A stretch of 64,000 bases of DNA from contig JAIQDT010007602.1 in NCBI GenBank assembly GCA_021521415.1, forward strand, positions 1 through 64,000, in the 5' to 3' direction. A program made the position numbers and the translations under genes. Below, in pieces: positions 42,641 to 54,515 of this stretch (position 1 is its first letter; each line of letters starts with the position of its first letter). Source of the stretch: Bidens hawaiensis. Its lineage: Eukaryota > Streptophyta > Magnoliopsida > Asterales > Asteraceae. The notes beneath the pieces are model-generated. The model did not search any database and was not told the DNA's origin. It saw nothing but the letters and a program-made list of their open reading frames with translations.

Positions 42641-42668
42641 TGACGTCAAGCTGATGTTTTTTTATGAC
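42641..42668 (-). promoter_or_regulatory. TGACGTCA and TGACG elements upstream of the WRKY gene
   Basis: Palindromic TGACGTCA at 42,641-42,648 and ATGACG about 15 bases further. The same pair in the same surroundings is at 47,199-47,226. TGACG is the core bound by TGA-type bZIP factors. Confidence 0.6.
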
Positions 42669-42699
42669 GCAACCAACCATTTGAAAGATGAAAATTTAT

Positions 42700-43690
42700 G
42701 TATAATCTAATAAATATATATTTATCTTGGTTTATATTTAATTTTTCTAGATGGATTAAAAGATTGATATTGTGATAGTATCTTTAAATGAAAATTGATG
42801 TTATATTTAATTTTTCTAGAGGGATGAAGTTTCTCGTTCAGAAAAAAGAAAAAAAAAAGGATTAATATTTGTACTACAAAAGTTCCAAATCTTAGTTAAA
42901 TGAAAGAACCATAAATTATCCATCGTTTAAAAGATGATTAATGGGTCTCCCTAACCTTATAGCTTCAACTGAAACACCCCGAGGCATCCCTTTTCATTTC
43001 CAGTAATCTTCTGATTCAGAAAACTTAAATTCTCAAATATGCAAAAGCATTCAGCTCCGCAACCACTCTCCCTCGACGGGATTCACTTTTCCAACTCCAC
43101 ATATGTCGAACACCCGAAGCCACGTCGTCTTCTATGACCGGCCACTATTCCTATTTATGGTGCAATCATAAATGGATTTTTGTTCCGAACACAACTATGG
43201 TTTGTTCAGTGTGAGCATAATGCGTTTACAAAATGAATTTTGCATCTATGAAGCGCCCCACATAACGCAACTAAGAAAAATTGGTAAAACATAATTTAAC
43301 AAAGAATAGATGAAAACTTTTATTAATGTTATTATTATTTTTTGTATTTGTTTATTCTGGCTTTACTAATGTTTGGAGATCTAGTGGTAAACCCTGCTGA
43401 ATTAACAAGGCCTTATAGTCTATCCTTGTGTCCTTAGACAAGTTTGTCATAGTTTAATTATATTGAGCTAGTTACACCATATATAAAATAATGTTTGTTA
43501 CAGTTAAAATTAAGATAAAGAAAAAAACGAAGAAGAGTAAAACTTCGTTACATTCATCAGTATATAAACAAGAAGATGTGGTTAATACTTATATACAACA
43601 TATATTAACTGGCTATGAATATCAAAAGGTTTTTAGCCTGGTGGTACTAAGGTGTCGGGAAGAGGTGTTTCTCCCTAAATGATGGGTTTA
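42700..43690. other. Intergenic sequence
   Basis: AT-rich, no supported gene. A 63-codon open frame at 43,491-43,682 has low-complexity Lys-rich content and no homolog I recognise. Confidence 0.4.
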
Positions 43691-43691
43691 A

Positions 43692-43870
43692 GTTGGTGTT
43701 TGGGATTGCTTATTTTAGCCTACTTATAACTTATTAACTTATTGAAAAGTAATAAAGTTTTGGGCTTGCTTTTGGTGTGAGAGTGATAAGTTAATAAGTT
43801 ACATTTTTGTAACTAATTAATTTATTGAAAAGTTATAAGGAGTTTTCATAAGGAATCTCAAAACACCCCC
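43692..43870. mobile_element. hAT-like MITE (~180 bp)
   Basis: Left end GGTGTTTGGGATTGCT and right end TCTCAAAACACCCCC are inverted relatives. The interior has repeated TAACTTATTAACTTATTGAA and its inverted forms. No ORF. Confidence 0.55.
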
Positions 43871-46575
43871 TAAGTTTCATGATTAACATAAATGTGTGGT
43901 TTTAAGAGTAGTACTCCGTATTAGATAGTGTATGATGTCATTGGTCTCTGCTTCAATAACATGTGGGTGATGGTAAGATTTGGGACATTCAAGGTCTTAT
44001 TGGAGTTTTCTCATAATGGTAAGTTTGCTCATTGATGGTGTTCTTGTGTAAGACTGTAAGAGAGGCTTAGAGCCTTAAAGTATCAAAATCAGTATAAATT
44101 GTTGATATTCCGTGTCTAAGCTTAGATATATATTATAGTTTTAAACTCATTTCATTTCACAACATTGAAAATGTCACATAACAATTATCCATAAAATAAC
44201 CATAATCAAGATATCACAAAATATGGCAAATTTGATATTGTTCATTTTTACTAATATCCTAAGGTCTTTGATGTCGTTTTCTTCACAATCATAAATCAAC
44301 CAAGATGCAAACCTGCAACATTTCATAAAATAAAGTTTGTCAACACAAAGGTTGGTGCGTAATTCATAAGTTTAATCATATTAGTATATAATAAAAATAG
44401 CCACAAAACTTGCATACGAAACGATAAATAAAAGTGGTAATTTGGATAAATAGATATCGCTAAACACATTAGCGACACCTAGCTATAAGGGGATGCCAAA
44501 TAGTCTAGAATTTTATAGTTATCGTTAATTGCATTACGTTAACGACACCTTGCTATAAGGGATGCTAAATAGTCTAGGATTTTATAGTTCCACCAACCAA
44601 AAGCGATAAACACATAGGCATATAAGCATAGAACACCAAATCGAGCAATTATTTAGGTAAAGTATACAACTACGTTTGTGGTTTAAGATTCAAATATAAA
44701 GCATTTTGTTGAATAAGTATGAAATGTCACCTCCAAAATAAAAGATGGAAAATGGGGTATGAAGTATATACCTTCAAGTAGTAAACTTGAAAGATGATAA
44801 TTTGGAGATTTGTCGGAACGAAGAGTTTAACGCACAATGCCTAAAAAGAAAAGAAGTTTTGAATTTAGAAAGGTTGTCTTGAAGGTCTTTAAACAAAATA
44901 AATGTTGAGAAATGTAAATAATTAAAGTTTAAGGTTAAAAATGTAACTATTTAAGAATTTATAATAATAACCCTTTAAAAATGTAAGTTTGCTCGAAACC
45001 GGGTTAAAGTATCTAACCTTAATATTTACTCAACCTATGTTAAGTAATAAGGTGGGTAAAATGCAAGAATGAAAATCCCTTTGGAATAAAGATACTAAAA
45101 CGGTTTTTTTTATCGAGTGTTCGGGTTGTCGGTTCGGGTCATGATAATTGTTCAAACCCAAAGTCAACTTTCCAAAATATTGAATGTTATGAGATAACTC
45201 AATTAAATTTAATAAGACTTAACCAAGTATGTAGTTCCATTGTTTTAGAACTAACAACGCACGTTAAGCGAGTGTTCGGTTTTGTCGGTCCAAACTTTGT
45301 TATGAGATCAAGTTGGATCCAACATTTCCAAGTACTTCAGAAAATATTTAAAAATCAATTTGTAACTATTTTTAAAGAAATATACAAGTCTTGATGGCTA
45401 AAAAAAACACACTTGTGTGTCTTAAGCAAGTAAGAATCGGTTTGGTTCGGTTTCCATCTCACAACAAGTTCATAGATGGTTTCCACATGTTCAAACACTA
45501 AAGAACTTGTATAATAATGTACAAATAAAAATACTTTAAGTTTTACAACCAAAAGTTAACAATAAAGTCTTTAAACAAAAGTTCGGTTTTCGGTTCGGAT
45601 CGTGTTTCGGGTTAAGACCGAGGTAAAATTCTACAAACCCATAACCATAGAATTTGTAAAAATGATTTTAGAAACTTAGATCTAACAATAAGTATGTTTA
45701 AACAATTATTTAACAAAACTAGTAACAAAGTTTGGTTTACGGTTTAGAGCTATTCACGGTTAAACCGAAGCATAGACTCTTAAAAACCCATAACCATGGA
45801 ACTTGTAAACATGACCAACAAACTAAAATAAGCCAGATTAATATGTATGAACAAGTTATGTAGATGTATATATATCAAGGACACGAAGTCCTCCATGAAG
45901 CCTTGCCTTATGAGGTCCAAAACCTCACCGACCAGAATCGGAGAAGTAACTACCAAAGGTAAACAAGGGGTGTATATTGTATATATGTTGCACACCATAA
46001 ACAAGTATTAATAAGGCTACATAAACTAATTAAGATGAAAGACTAAAATCTTCAAGAACACTTAAGAAGATAACATTGAATCTTTGATGTTTGAGAGAGT
46101 TTTTTTTTTTTTTTTTTTGGAGTTGTAGCAAGGGAAAATGAAGAGGAAATGTGGTGTATATATAGGGTAATGTTAGTGGTCAAATATGGGTGTGAGACAC
46201 AATAGTTTTCATGCAAAATGGATCAAGACAAAAACACAAAACAACAAAAAATTAATAATAATAAATAATAAATAAAAATAAAAATAGGATGTTTTCAAGA
46301 CCCAACAAGTGTGAAACAATATTGTAACATAAATCCATCATTTTGATTATAACATAAGCTTCGGTTTACAAATCGGGTCGGTTTACATAATAAACAAATA
46401 CAAAAATGAATACAAATAAGACACGAAATTGACGAATGTCACATATCTATCATATGGTTGTAGGTTGTTGAATTAGTTAAATATAAGTTCATGAGAATAC
46501 AATTTTATATCTTAATCAATCTATGCACCTTACATCGTATACACACATTTTAAGATACCATTATGCATTTATCTA
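43871..46575. repeat. Unassigned AT-rich region with local duplications
   Basis: No gene seen. 44,455-44,600 contains two copies of about 75 bases (ATCG..TTAGCGACACC..CTATAAGG..GCCAAATAGTCTAG). Several phrases of the type GGTTCGGGTC/CGGTTCGG occur between 45,110 and 45,760. A poly-T of about 18 lies at 46,102-46,120. It could hold a dead retroelement; not shown. Confidence 0.4.
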
Positions 46576-46601
46576 GTTAAAACGGTGAAATTAGAGCATA
46601 C

Positions 46602-46948
46602 CTTCTAATGTAACATCTTCTTTTTGTTTTTTGGGATTTCATATTCTTGTTGTTTTCAGCAAAATCTTTTGTCTTCTGATCATTCCAACTGCTTTGAGAT
46701 CTCACATCATTAGTTGGATAATGAGGAATCTCATTGGGGTCAGAAGATTGCAAGATCGAAAGGGTGTTATCAAACATCCCCAAGATCTGTAACGTTACAT
46801 CATTGACTAATTTGAGATCAGATTCTATTTTTTCCGGTCGACCGATCATTTCCCCAAGCTTATTCCTTAAGTTTTGACCTTTTGTAAGCTCATTAATGGC
46901 TTTGATCCTATTGGTTTGTAAACTTTCCGGCCAAGAGGTAGACTCCAT
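46602..46948 (-). pseudogene. Duplicate WRKY exon 1 (rest of gene absent)
   Basis: From ATG at 46,948 to a donor AAG/GTATGC at 46,602, 115 codons plus two bases. It aligns with exon 1 of the 42-kb gene (KIESDxKLVN, IL, PTNDVRSS/Q, KTKRRCYIRR) and has the fuller group III N-terminus (MESTSWPESL). No WRKY or zinc-finger exon follows within the next 4 kb. Its splice phase equals that of exon 2 at 41,848, so it could in principle be joined to the downstream exons. Otherwise it is a truncated duplicate. Confidence 0.7.
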
Positions 46949-47198
46949 ACGATATTTGGTTTTGTGAGATCTAATTGCAAGTTAGCGCACCCATCAATGA
47001 TATAGGAAAAAGTAAACATATATTTCCATTTTTAAACATTAATTAATGTATTTTTAAACAATCTAGAGACAATAATTCTAAAAAAGAATTGGAGCGTGAG
47101 TTCCACGGCCACGCGCTAAATTAATGTTATCCATATAGATTAAGATTAATACTAGTGTTTTTGTTACATGTGTATACATGCGAGTGGTTTAAAATTAG

Positions 47199-47226
47199 TG
47201 ACGTCAAATCCATTTTTCTTATGACG
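47199..47226 (-). promoter_or_regulatory. TGACGTCA and TGACG elements upstream of duplicate WRKY exon
   Basis: TGACGTCA at 47,199-47,206 and ATGACG at 47,221-47,226, in surroundings clearly homologous to 42,540-42,670. Confidence 0.6.
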
Positions 47227-47434
47227 TATGAATGAGTAAAATGACGACAGTAACCATGAATTGTTTTCATATGTGCTTAAACAAACGGTTTGTTTTAAGG
47301 GACAAAACCGTCTACCGAACAAATTCTCGAGAGGTAACAAAATAATATTATCATATTCAATTAAATAAAAGATTAATAACATAATGTCGTTTTTTTAAAC
47401 ACTACCGAATAAAGATCGGCCAACCCTGGGTAAC

Positions 47435-47648
47435 TCAATAGCAAAAGACGATCTTATACGTTTATGATCGCAAATTGCAATAGATGGCTAGCCCTCGCCT
47501 CTTGTTCCATGGAAAACCCGTCACCCGTAAGTCTACCACAGTAAAACCCAGTTGGGATCGGATTCAAACTTAAGACTTTACGATTTCGATCTAATATCTT
47601 CAATTCCCTTCCCGTATCAGTTGAACTAAAGTTCATTAGTAATAACAT
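47435..47648 (-). mobile_element. SINE-like element (tRNA-derived promoter)
   Basis: On the minus strand TAGTTCAACTGATACGGG (A-box type) is followed about 50 bases later by AAGTTTGAATCCGATCC (B-box type), as in tRNA-derived SINEs. Ends not defined. No clear target duplication found. Confidence 0.5.
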
Positions 47649-49021
47649 ATGCCATAAGAAATGTATCTAAAGCATCTTTATTTTATTTATATCTAGGGTG
47701 AAATTTCGTTTTTGTTTTATAACCTCTTAAAACTACGTGATTACACATTTCTTTTCCTTGAACTTTTCTTTTGATTAGCATTTTACTTATTCATTTAAAA
47801 ATTATGTATATATGAACTTTAACTAATATATTTTCTCTAATATTACCCCGAATTTGGAACATGAGAAAGTCGAATGTTCATACCGGAGTGAAACCTTAAC
47901 AATAAATATATAAGAAACATACCATGTCGAAAGAAGTGTGAACCCTATAAACGAATCTGAACATTAAGGAAGTTATGTGACGACTAACGACGACGGCAGA
48001 TATAGGCCAGTAGTGGTAGCGTAAATAACACAAAGACATGAATGTTATAAGCCGTGATGACGACATATCTAAGGCCATAGATTCGATAAAAAGAGGCCGG
48101 ACAACATATTATGACGACATGAGCTACGGCTATGATGATAAAAGAAAATTAAATACCCAACAAATAGACATATATAAATATATAATATAATAAAGTCTAC
48201 CAGAGGGCAAGGTAAAGAAAGAAAAGAACATAATGCATAAGAATAATGCAAAGTTCTAAAAAGCACCAAGTGCATAAGAATAATGAAAAGCTTGCAGAGT
48301 TATGATAGCAGAAGCCCCTTTATTGAGACACGTTCATTTCAGAACCAATATTTGTTGACGTTGCATAAAAACACTTGTAAAACGCTTAAAAAGGTAAGGA
48401 AGAAAAAGTACTTTATCCCATGCATGCGTTCTTTCTTTGATTTATTTTTATCTCTTATTTTTTTAATTAAAAGTACACACATGCATAGTGTAATAGTGTA
48501 TGGAACCATGATGAGCGGTAGGACATTGTTCCGACCCTCTCTTCACATGCATGCGTCGGTGATGTTTGGTGGTTTGACAACTTTTTATCAGGTGATTACA
48601 TATTCATTAATGTACTAGAAGTATAATAAAAAGTGTAAGTGATTAAGGATTACTAAAACGTAGGTTGAGTGAGGAAGGTGAATGATAAAAGATGTGCGTC
48701 GATACACGTCAAGATGAAAGTATATGATAATGAATTATTTGAAAAGAATCTTTCTCATGGCAAATCTCTCTAAATCTCTCGATCTTTACCTCATCAGATT
48801 TTCTCATATATATTACACACGTCACATGACAAGCACATACTTTTCTATGAAACATTTTACTTATAAGTTACAATCGATTGTTTGTGTTTCTCAAATTTTG
48901 GACGTCGGCCACTTTTTATAACTTATTAGCATGCTCTAGTTTCACCCACGGCTTACCTTTTGAGCTTTTCTCATCATCCAGCTGTTGTCAACTAAAATAA
49001 TTAATCTCCTTTTAATATTTC
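47649..49021. other. Intergenic sequence
   Basis: No gene supported. CATGCATG-type motifs occur near 48,420 and 48,550. Confidence 0.4.
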
Positions 49022-49543
49022 GGCAAATTGGAAATAAATAATCTCAACTTTTATGTATTGGCCGATAATAATCCCAACATTAAAAATCACTACCAACGGT
49101 CCCAACTTTCAACTATTTTGTCTCAAAAGTTCTCCGTTAAAAAACACTTAACGCGTTTCGCAAGTTTCAAACCGATTTTTAGGGCTTTTGATCGGAAGAA
49201 CGATACGATTCGACTGATATAAAAACTTATATCAAAACGGTGATTCAGATGACTTGATTTTGTTAATTGGAAATTCAAACACCCGAATTGGAACATTGTT
49301 TCGTCGCTTAGATAACAGTTTCGAGATAAGTTTTACATCGGTTGAATCGTATCGTTCTTCCGATCATAATCTCTAAAACATCGGTTTCAAACTTGGGAAA
49401 TAACATAACGGCGTTAAGTGTTTTTTAACGGAGGACCATTGAGACAAAAATAGTTGAAAGTTGGGACCGCTGGTAGTATTTTTAAAGTTGGGATTATTAT
49501 CGGCCAATACACAAAAGTTGAGATTATTTATTTCCAATTTGCC
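49022..49543. mobile_element. MULE-type foldback element with long inverted repeats
   Basis: The outer ~125 bases of each end are inverted copies (GGCAAATTGGAAATAAATAA at both ends), and an inner pair CGGAAGAACGATACGATTC / GAATCGTATCGTTCTTCCG also matches. Flanked by TAATATTTC (49,013-49,021) and TATTATTTC (49,544-49,552), a 9-base target duplication with one difference, as expected for Mutator-like elements. No transposase. Confidence 0.8.
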
Positions 49544-50600
49544 TATTATTTCATACAACCAGTAGCGAAGCTTGAACGATAGTTGAAAGCGCATGGAAGC
49601 GGTAGGCACCCAGACCATAAGGAAGCTTCGCCCTTGCATTAGCATACAACTCGACAATTTAGTTTTCGAAAAAATAGTGATTTTCACACGTTTCTTGGAG
49701 CCTTTTCACACAATGGGAAAGTTGAACATATTCAAATGAGCACTTTTGGAGCTACCCCATGTCTTTTACTGCCAATCTCTCTATAATATGTCTTTTTTTC
49801 TTAAATTATATATTTATGGAAACAAGTATAGTACGGAATATTACTTATATATTTCTATTTGTACTGTAGTCCTCTAGGAACTCAAGACAACCAACATTTT
49901 AAATACTTTTGGAAAACATTATCAGGTTTATTACTTATATAATTCCAATTCAAGGAAACTCTACGAACTAAACATCTAAGAAAAACATTATCATCATAAT
50001 ACTAGATTGGATTTCGACAAAGAAAGAAATAAGTAGTTTTAATGTCCAAAAGGAAGTTGACGCATGTTCGAATCAATCAAAAACATATAACCAAATAAAG
50101 TGTGATATGCCAAAAGGATACCAGCACGTTTTTTACATCAATTGAAACCATAAAAACAAATACCATCGCCGATGTTGGTATTTGTTCGATTCTCATTAGA
50201 TTATACCAGAATGTTGAGAAAAAAAAATAAACAATAAAACAAAAATACGTATTTAGCTTTTTTTTTTAATTAATAACTAAAAACTTTGTAGCTAAACTTA
50301 AAATTACAAAAACTTTATGGTCAATTTATAGAAAATGAAAACAATACTTATTTAATTAAAAAAAACTTTGAAAATAAAATTTAAAACATATAAATTTTGT
50401 GATGAATTTAAAAATTAAAATGAATATACTACTTTAAATTTAAAAACCTTTGTGATTAACTTCAAAACATAATTTTTTTCTTTTCAATTCAAAATAGATA
50501 AAGTTTGTCATTCTCACTTTGATGAGATAACAAGGAGGTTAAGGTGTGTGAAATAGAAAATAGATGGTACAATTCTTGTAAAAATGTATAAAACTTAGTC
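49544..50600. other. Intergenic sequence
   Basis: AT-rich; no gene or element recognised. Confidence 0.4.
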
Positions 50601-52285
50601 GGTTAAAAAAATAAATAAATAAAAAACTTTACAATAACATAAATCACCCTACATTCCTACACCTATATGGCTATATTACATTAGAAATCTGGACCAACTA
50701 AGTATCTTTTATACATGACAAAAAATTCCGCCACCTATTTATTCTTTTGGATAAGACAAAAGGAAAATGACATAATGAGTAAGTCAATGGTCCCTTTCAA
50801 TAACCTTCTCCCGTTTGTTATTCATGAACCTAGTAAAGAATAAATGGCCCCAAAAGTTATTTTTAAACCCCATCTTTTTGATTAATTCATGAGTTGAAAA
50901 CAGGATATAGTCATTTTAAAACCATGAAATGAAGAACTAAACTTATGTATTTGATATCCGTTGTCAAATCATTACACCTTTGTTAAAATAGAAATAAGAA
51001 TAGAGTTGAGTCTTGTCATGGAAATTCTTCGTAAAATCGACTTGTATCAAACTTCTAATCAAAAGCTCTAAAATATCAGTTCGTTATGGTTTTATTAATA
51101 TTATTATTATGGAGGTCCAATGAAAACAAACAATGTGAAAATGAAACGGACGACAACAATTTTCTAAGCTTGGAATCTGGGATTATTATCGCCAAACTTA
51201 AGGAGATGGGATTAATAAAATCTATTTTTCTTATGTAGAATAGGCCAACTCTTACTATATATAATGGAATTGTATCAATAACAAATCGAATAACCCAATA
51301 CCATCTTATACATAATAGATTGCATCATAATGTATTAAACTTAATTATGTTTAGTTATATGAAACACGCTAATATATTTATTTTTATATGAAATTTTAAT
51401 TGTTTTATGAGGTGATATTCTAATAGTTATGATATTGCAAGTTGGCATGGAGGGGACATCAAACTCGAAAGAAACCATAGGATTAATTGTTGCATATATT
51501 TGACCACCTTATTCCAAAGTGATGATAGCTACATTATTAACTAGTAATTAGATAATGAATCTTTGTTTATTGTTCATAAACACACGTGAGAGAAAAAATT
51601 ATCAACTTGCAACTTTTTAAAAAATATTTCAAATGTTCGGTAGTCTTAATAATGCTTAAGCTTTATATGATTTTTATAGTGGTTCGTTAGTCTATTAATG
51701 ATTTCATTAAGGCGTTACCTCTGAATCAGCCAATATTAAGTGTATGCGGTTCACTAAAGTAATGCATTTGATTCAATTATTAAATCTTTTATCTATTAAG
51801 CTTCAAAATAATGTTGAATGAAAGTTTTACCCCATTGTCTTTTCACATGTGTCCATGACCTTAAATCTGTTGCACACACCACCTCATCGACCCACCATCA
51901 CCTCCTCCGCCACCAATCACCACCACACCCGGCATTCTCAATATTGACTCAACACTTACTAACTCAGAGCCTTTAAACCATTTAGACCTATTACTTATTT
52001 AACATTTATTGATGTAGAGTTTGCCAAACAGCCCCTAAGTTATTAAAATGGGTATTAACTAATAAGATAATAAATTGTTAGCAATTACTGATTCAGGCCT
52101 ATTAAATTGTTCTTTTTTAATGGCTTTTTTTTCATTAGATACAGGATTTTAACCCTCACTATTTAAAAAGGCAAATCTTATTTAACTCCATAATACTACT
52201 AGATTAAAAGCCCTTTGATTAACAAATGAGCATGAGATCCATCATAATCATGGTAAAATGTAACAACCTTCTTCCATTTGTTAGA

Positions 52286-53395
52286 TTTTAAAGAACCGAG
52301 TGAAGAATAAATTTTTGAAAAAAATAGTTTTAACCCAATCCTTTTTCTTTAATTGAGTTAATCCTAGATCATTGTCTAAAACTGAAAATTTGTTTTAAAA
52401 TCTAAAATCTTGAAATCAATAATTAACTTGTGTATTTGGTATCGATCGGTAGTCAATCTAAGTGTATATTATATTGGATTGATTGATTTTCGACGATTGT
52501 TCTTGAAGTCATTGCCTGCCCGTTTATATTTAGCAAACCTATGTGTTCCGATTACAACTTTTCAAACATCATACGTATCTTGACACATCATCTTAGTAAT
52601 TACCAAGTTTTATTTTTGACAAATCATCATACACAAAAAATACAATACTAAACAATGTAATAATTACACTAAGGCCCTTCGACTTATGTTCGAAAAACTT
52701 ATTTATAATCCTATCCTTTTTCTTTAATTGAGTTAATCCTAGATCATTGTCTAGAATTGAAAATTGTTTTAAAATATAAAATCTTGAAATAAGTAATTAA
52801 CTTGTGTATTTGGTATCGATTGGTAGTCAATCTTAGTGTATATTATATTGAATTGATTGATTTCTGACGATTATTCTTGAAGTTGATCACCTGACCTTTT
52901 ATACTTAACAAACCTATGTGTTTCGATTACAACTTTTCAAACATCATACGTATCTTGACACATCATCTTGAGAGTTTCCAAGTTTGATTGTTGACGCATC
53001 ATCATACACAATTAATACAATACTAAACAATGTAATAATTGCACTACGGCCCTTCGACTTATGTTCGAAAAACTTATTTATAACCCCATCCTTTTTCTTT
53101 AATTGAGTTAACATAGATCATTGTCTAGAACTGGAAATTGTTTCAAAATATAAAATCCTGAAATAAATAATTAACTCGTATATTTGGTATCAATCGGTAG
53201 TCAATCTTAATGTATATTATATTGAACTGATTGATTTCTAACGATTGTTTTTGAAGTTGATCGCCCGCCATTTTATACTTAACAAACCTATGTGTTCCAA
53301 TTACAACTTTTCAAACATCATACGTATCTTTACACGTCATCTTGATAGTTACCAAGTTTGATTTTTGACACATTATCATACACAATTAATACAAT
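52286..53395 (+). repeat. 375-bp tandem array, about three copies
   Basis: The phrase CTTTTTCTTTAATTGAGTTA starts at 52,341, 52,716 and 53,091, exactly 375 bases apart. Between them TGGTATCGATYGGTAGTCAATC, the ACTTTTCAAACATCATACGTATCTT segment and GGCCCTTCGACTTATGTTCG repeat in phase. The last copy breaks off at the decayed ORF at about 53,395. Confidence 0.92.
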
Positions 53396-54515
53396 TCTAG
53401 ACAAGTGGTTTATGGTGGTGTCTTCTTCAGAAATTTTCAATAGAGGTTGGCGTCACTTCCGACCCGTTTTGGAGGTTTGGGTTTATGCTCAGCTTCATAT
53501 GTATCTACATATGCGTTTGTGGCATCAAGGGCACAATCTTGAAAATTTCAAAACCATATTCTTCGAGGTTGTGGTTTGGATAAGCTTAACTCTGATTATG
53601 AGAGTGCGATAGATCGCATGTGCATGTCACTTCCTTATTTCAACCTTAGCAGTTTCTCTAATAAAGAGAACCCCCATAAAGCCCAACATGCTTTGACGAG
53701 TGCTCTTTATAGTGGAATTGTCCAAAGTTTGTAAGTGAATTTCGATATATCCCCTCGTCAGAAAGTGGTTTTTGAGTGCCTTCAGGCCCCTTGGGCTCAG
53801 GATTTCCTAAAGGTTATCACCATTGAAGGTTTGGGCCAACACATGTTGGCTTTGGAGTACCGGACCATCCTAAGGTTTCAGCTAATGATCCCTTTGTTTC
53901 CGGCGAATGAGCCATGCCCTGTTTGCCACAAGGCTTGTTTGGATTATTTTGGTGAGCATGCAGTTCATTGCAAGGAGTTACCCGGGTTTAAGGATAGGCA
54001 TGATTTGGTGATGGATGTTCGATGCGATGTTCTTAAACGGACGGGAATTTCTGCTAAAAAGAGGCCCCATTAACTTTCTGACGGATCCACTTGAAGGGAT
54101 GTCCACTTTACGTCCAACCGATATACTTGTTTTTGGAAGGGTAAGAGGGAAACGTTTGTGTGAACATTACAGAAGTGTCTCATCTTATTGGGCTAATGGA
54201 TAATGAGTTTGTAGCAGGGCAGGCTGCGTTGAAGGCGGCGCCGGGCAAGATTGCTAAACACGAGAAAACTTGTCTAGATAATCAACACGTGTTTATCCCT
54301 TTTGCCTTCAACACATTTGGTTTCTTAGCCCCAGAGGCCGTTGAATTTTAAACAGGGTTCAACGGGTCGTGCATAGTAATTTATTGACCCCTAAGAACCA
54401 AAACTTTGTTTTTATAGGATTGGGTTTGCTATTCAAAAGGGGGAGTTGCGGCGTAGCTTGTTGTCCGTTTACATGTCACCTCATAGTAATTGTTTGGATA
54501 TTTTTAACGATCTAT
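53396..54515 (+). pseudogene. Repeat-encoded ORF with CxxC..H..C finger, decayed
   Basis: Three frames in series: about 53,400-53,610; 53,735-54,073 with CPVCHKACLDYFGEHAVHC (a CX2C..HX4C finger) and a following GISAKK; then 54,040-54,351 with LRPTDILVFG and an Ala-rich AGQAALKAAPGK, NQHVFIPFAFNTFGFLAPE segment. This resembles the C-terminal end of LINE-type reverse transcriptases (zinc finger plus endonuclease-like part), but no RT domain is visible, so the class is a guess. A short tail fragment is repeated at 2385-2490. Confidence 0.6.

Noticed and set aside
45780..46004. 74-codon minus-strand ORF
   Set aside because: Low-complexity hydrophobic translation in an AT-rich repeat region, no start context or homology.
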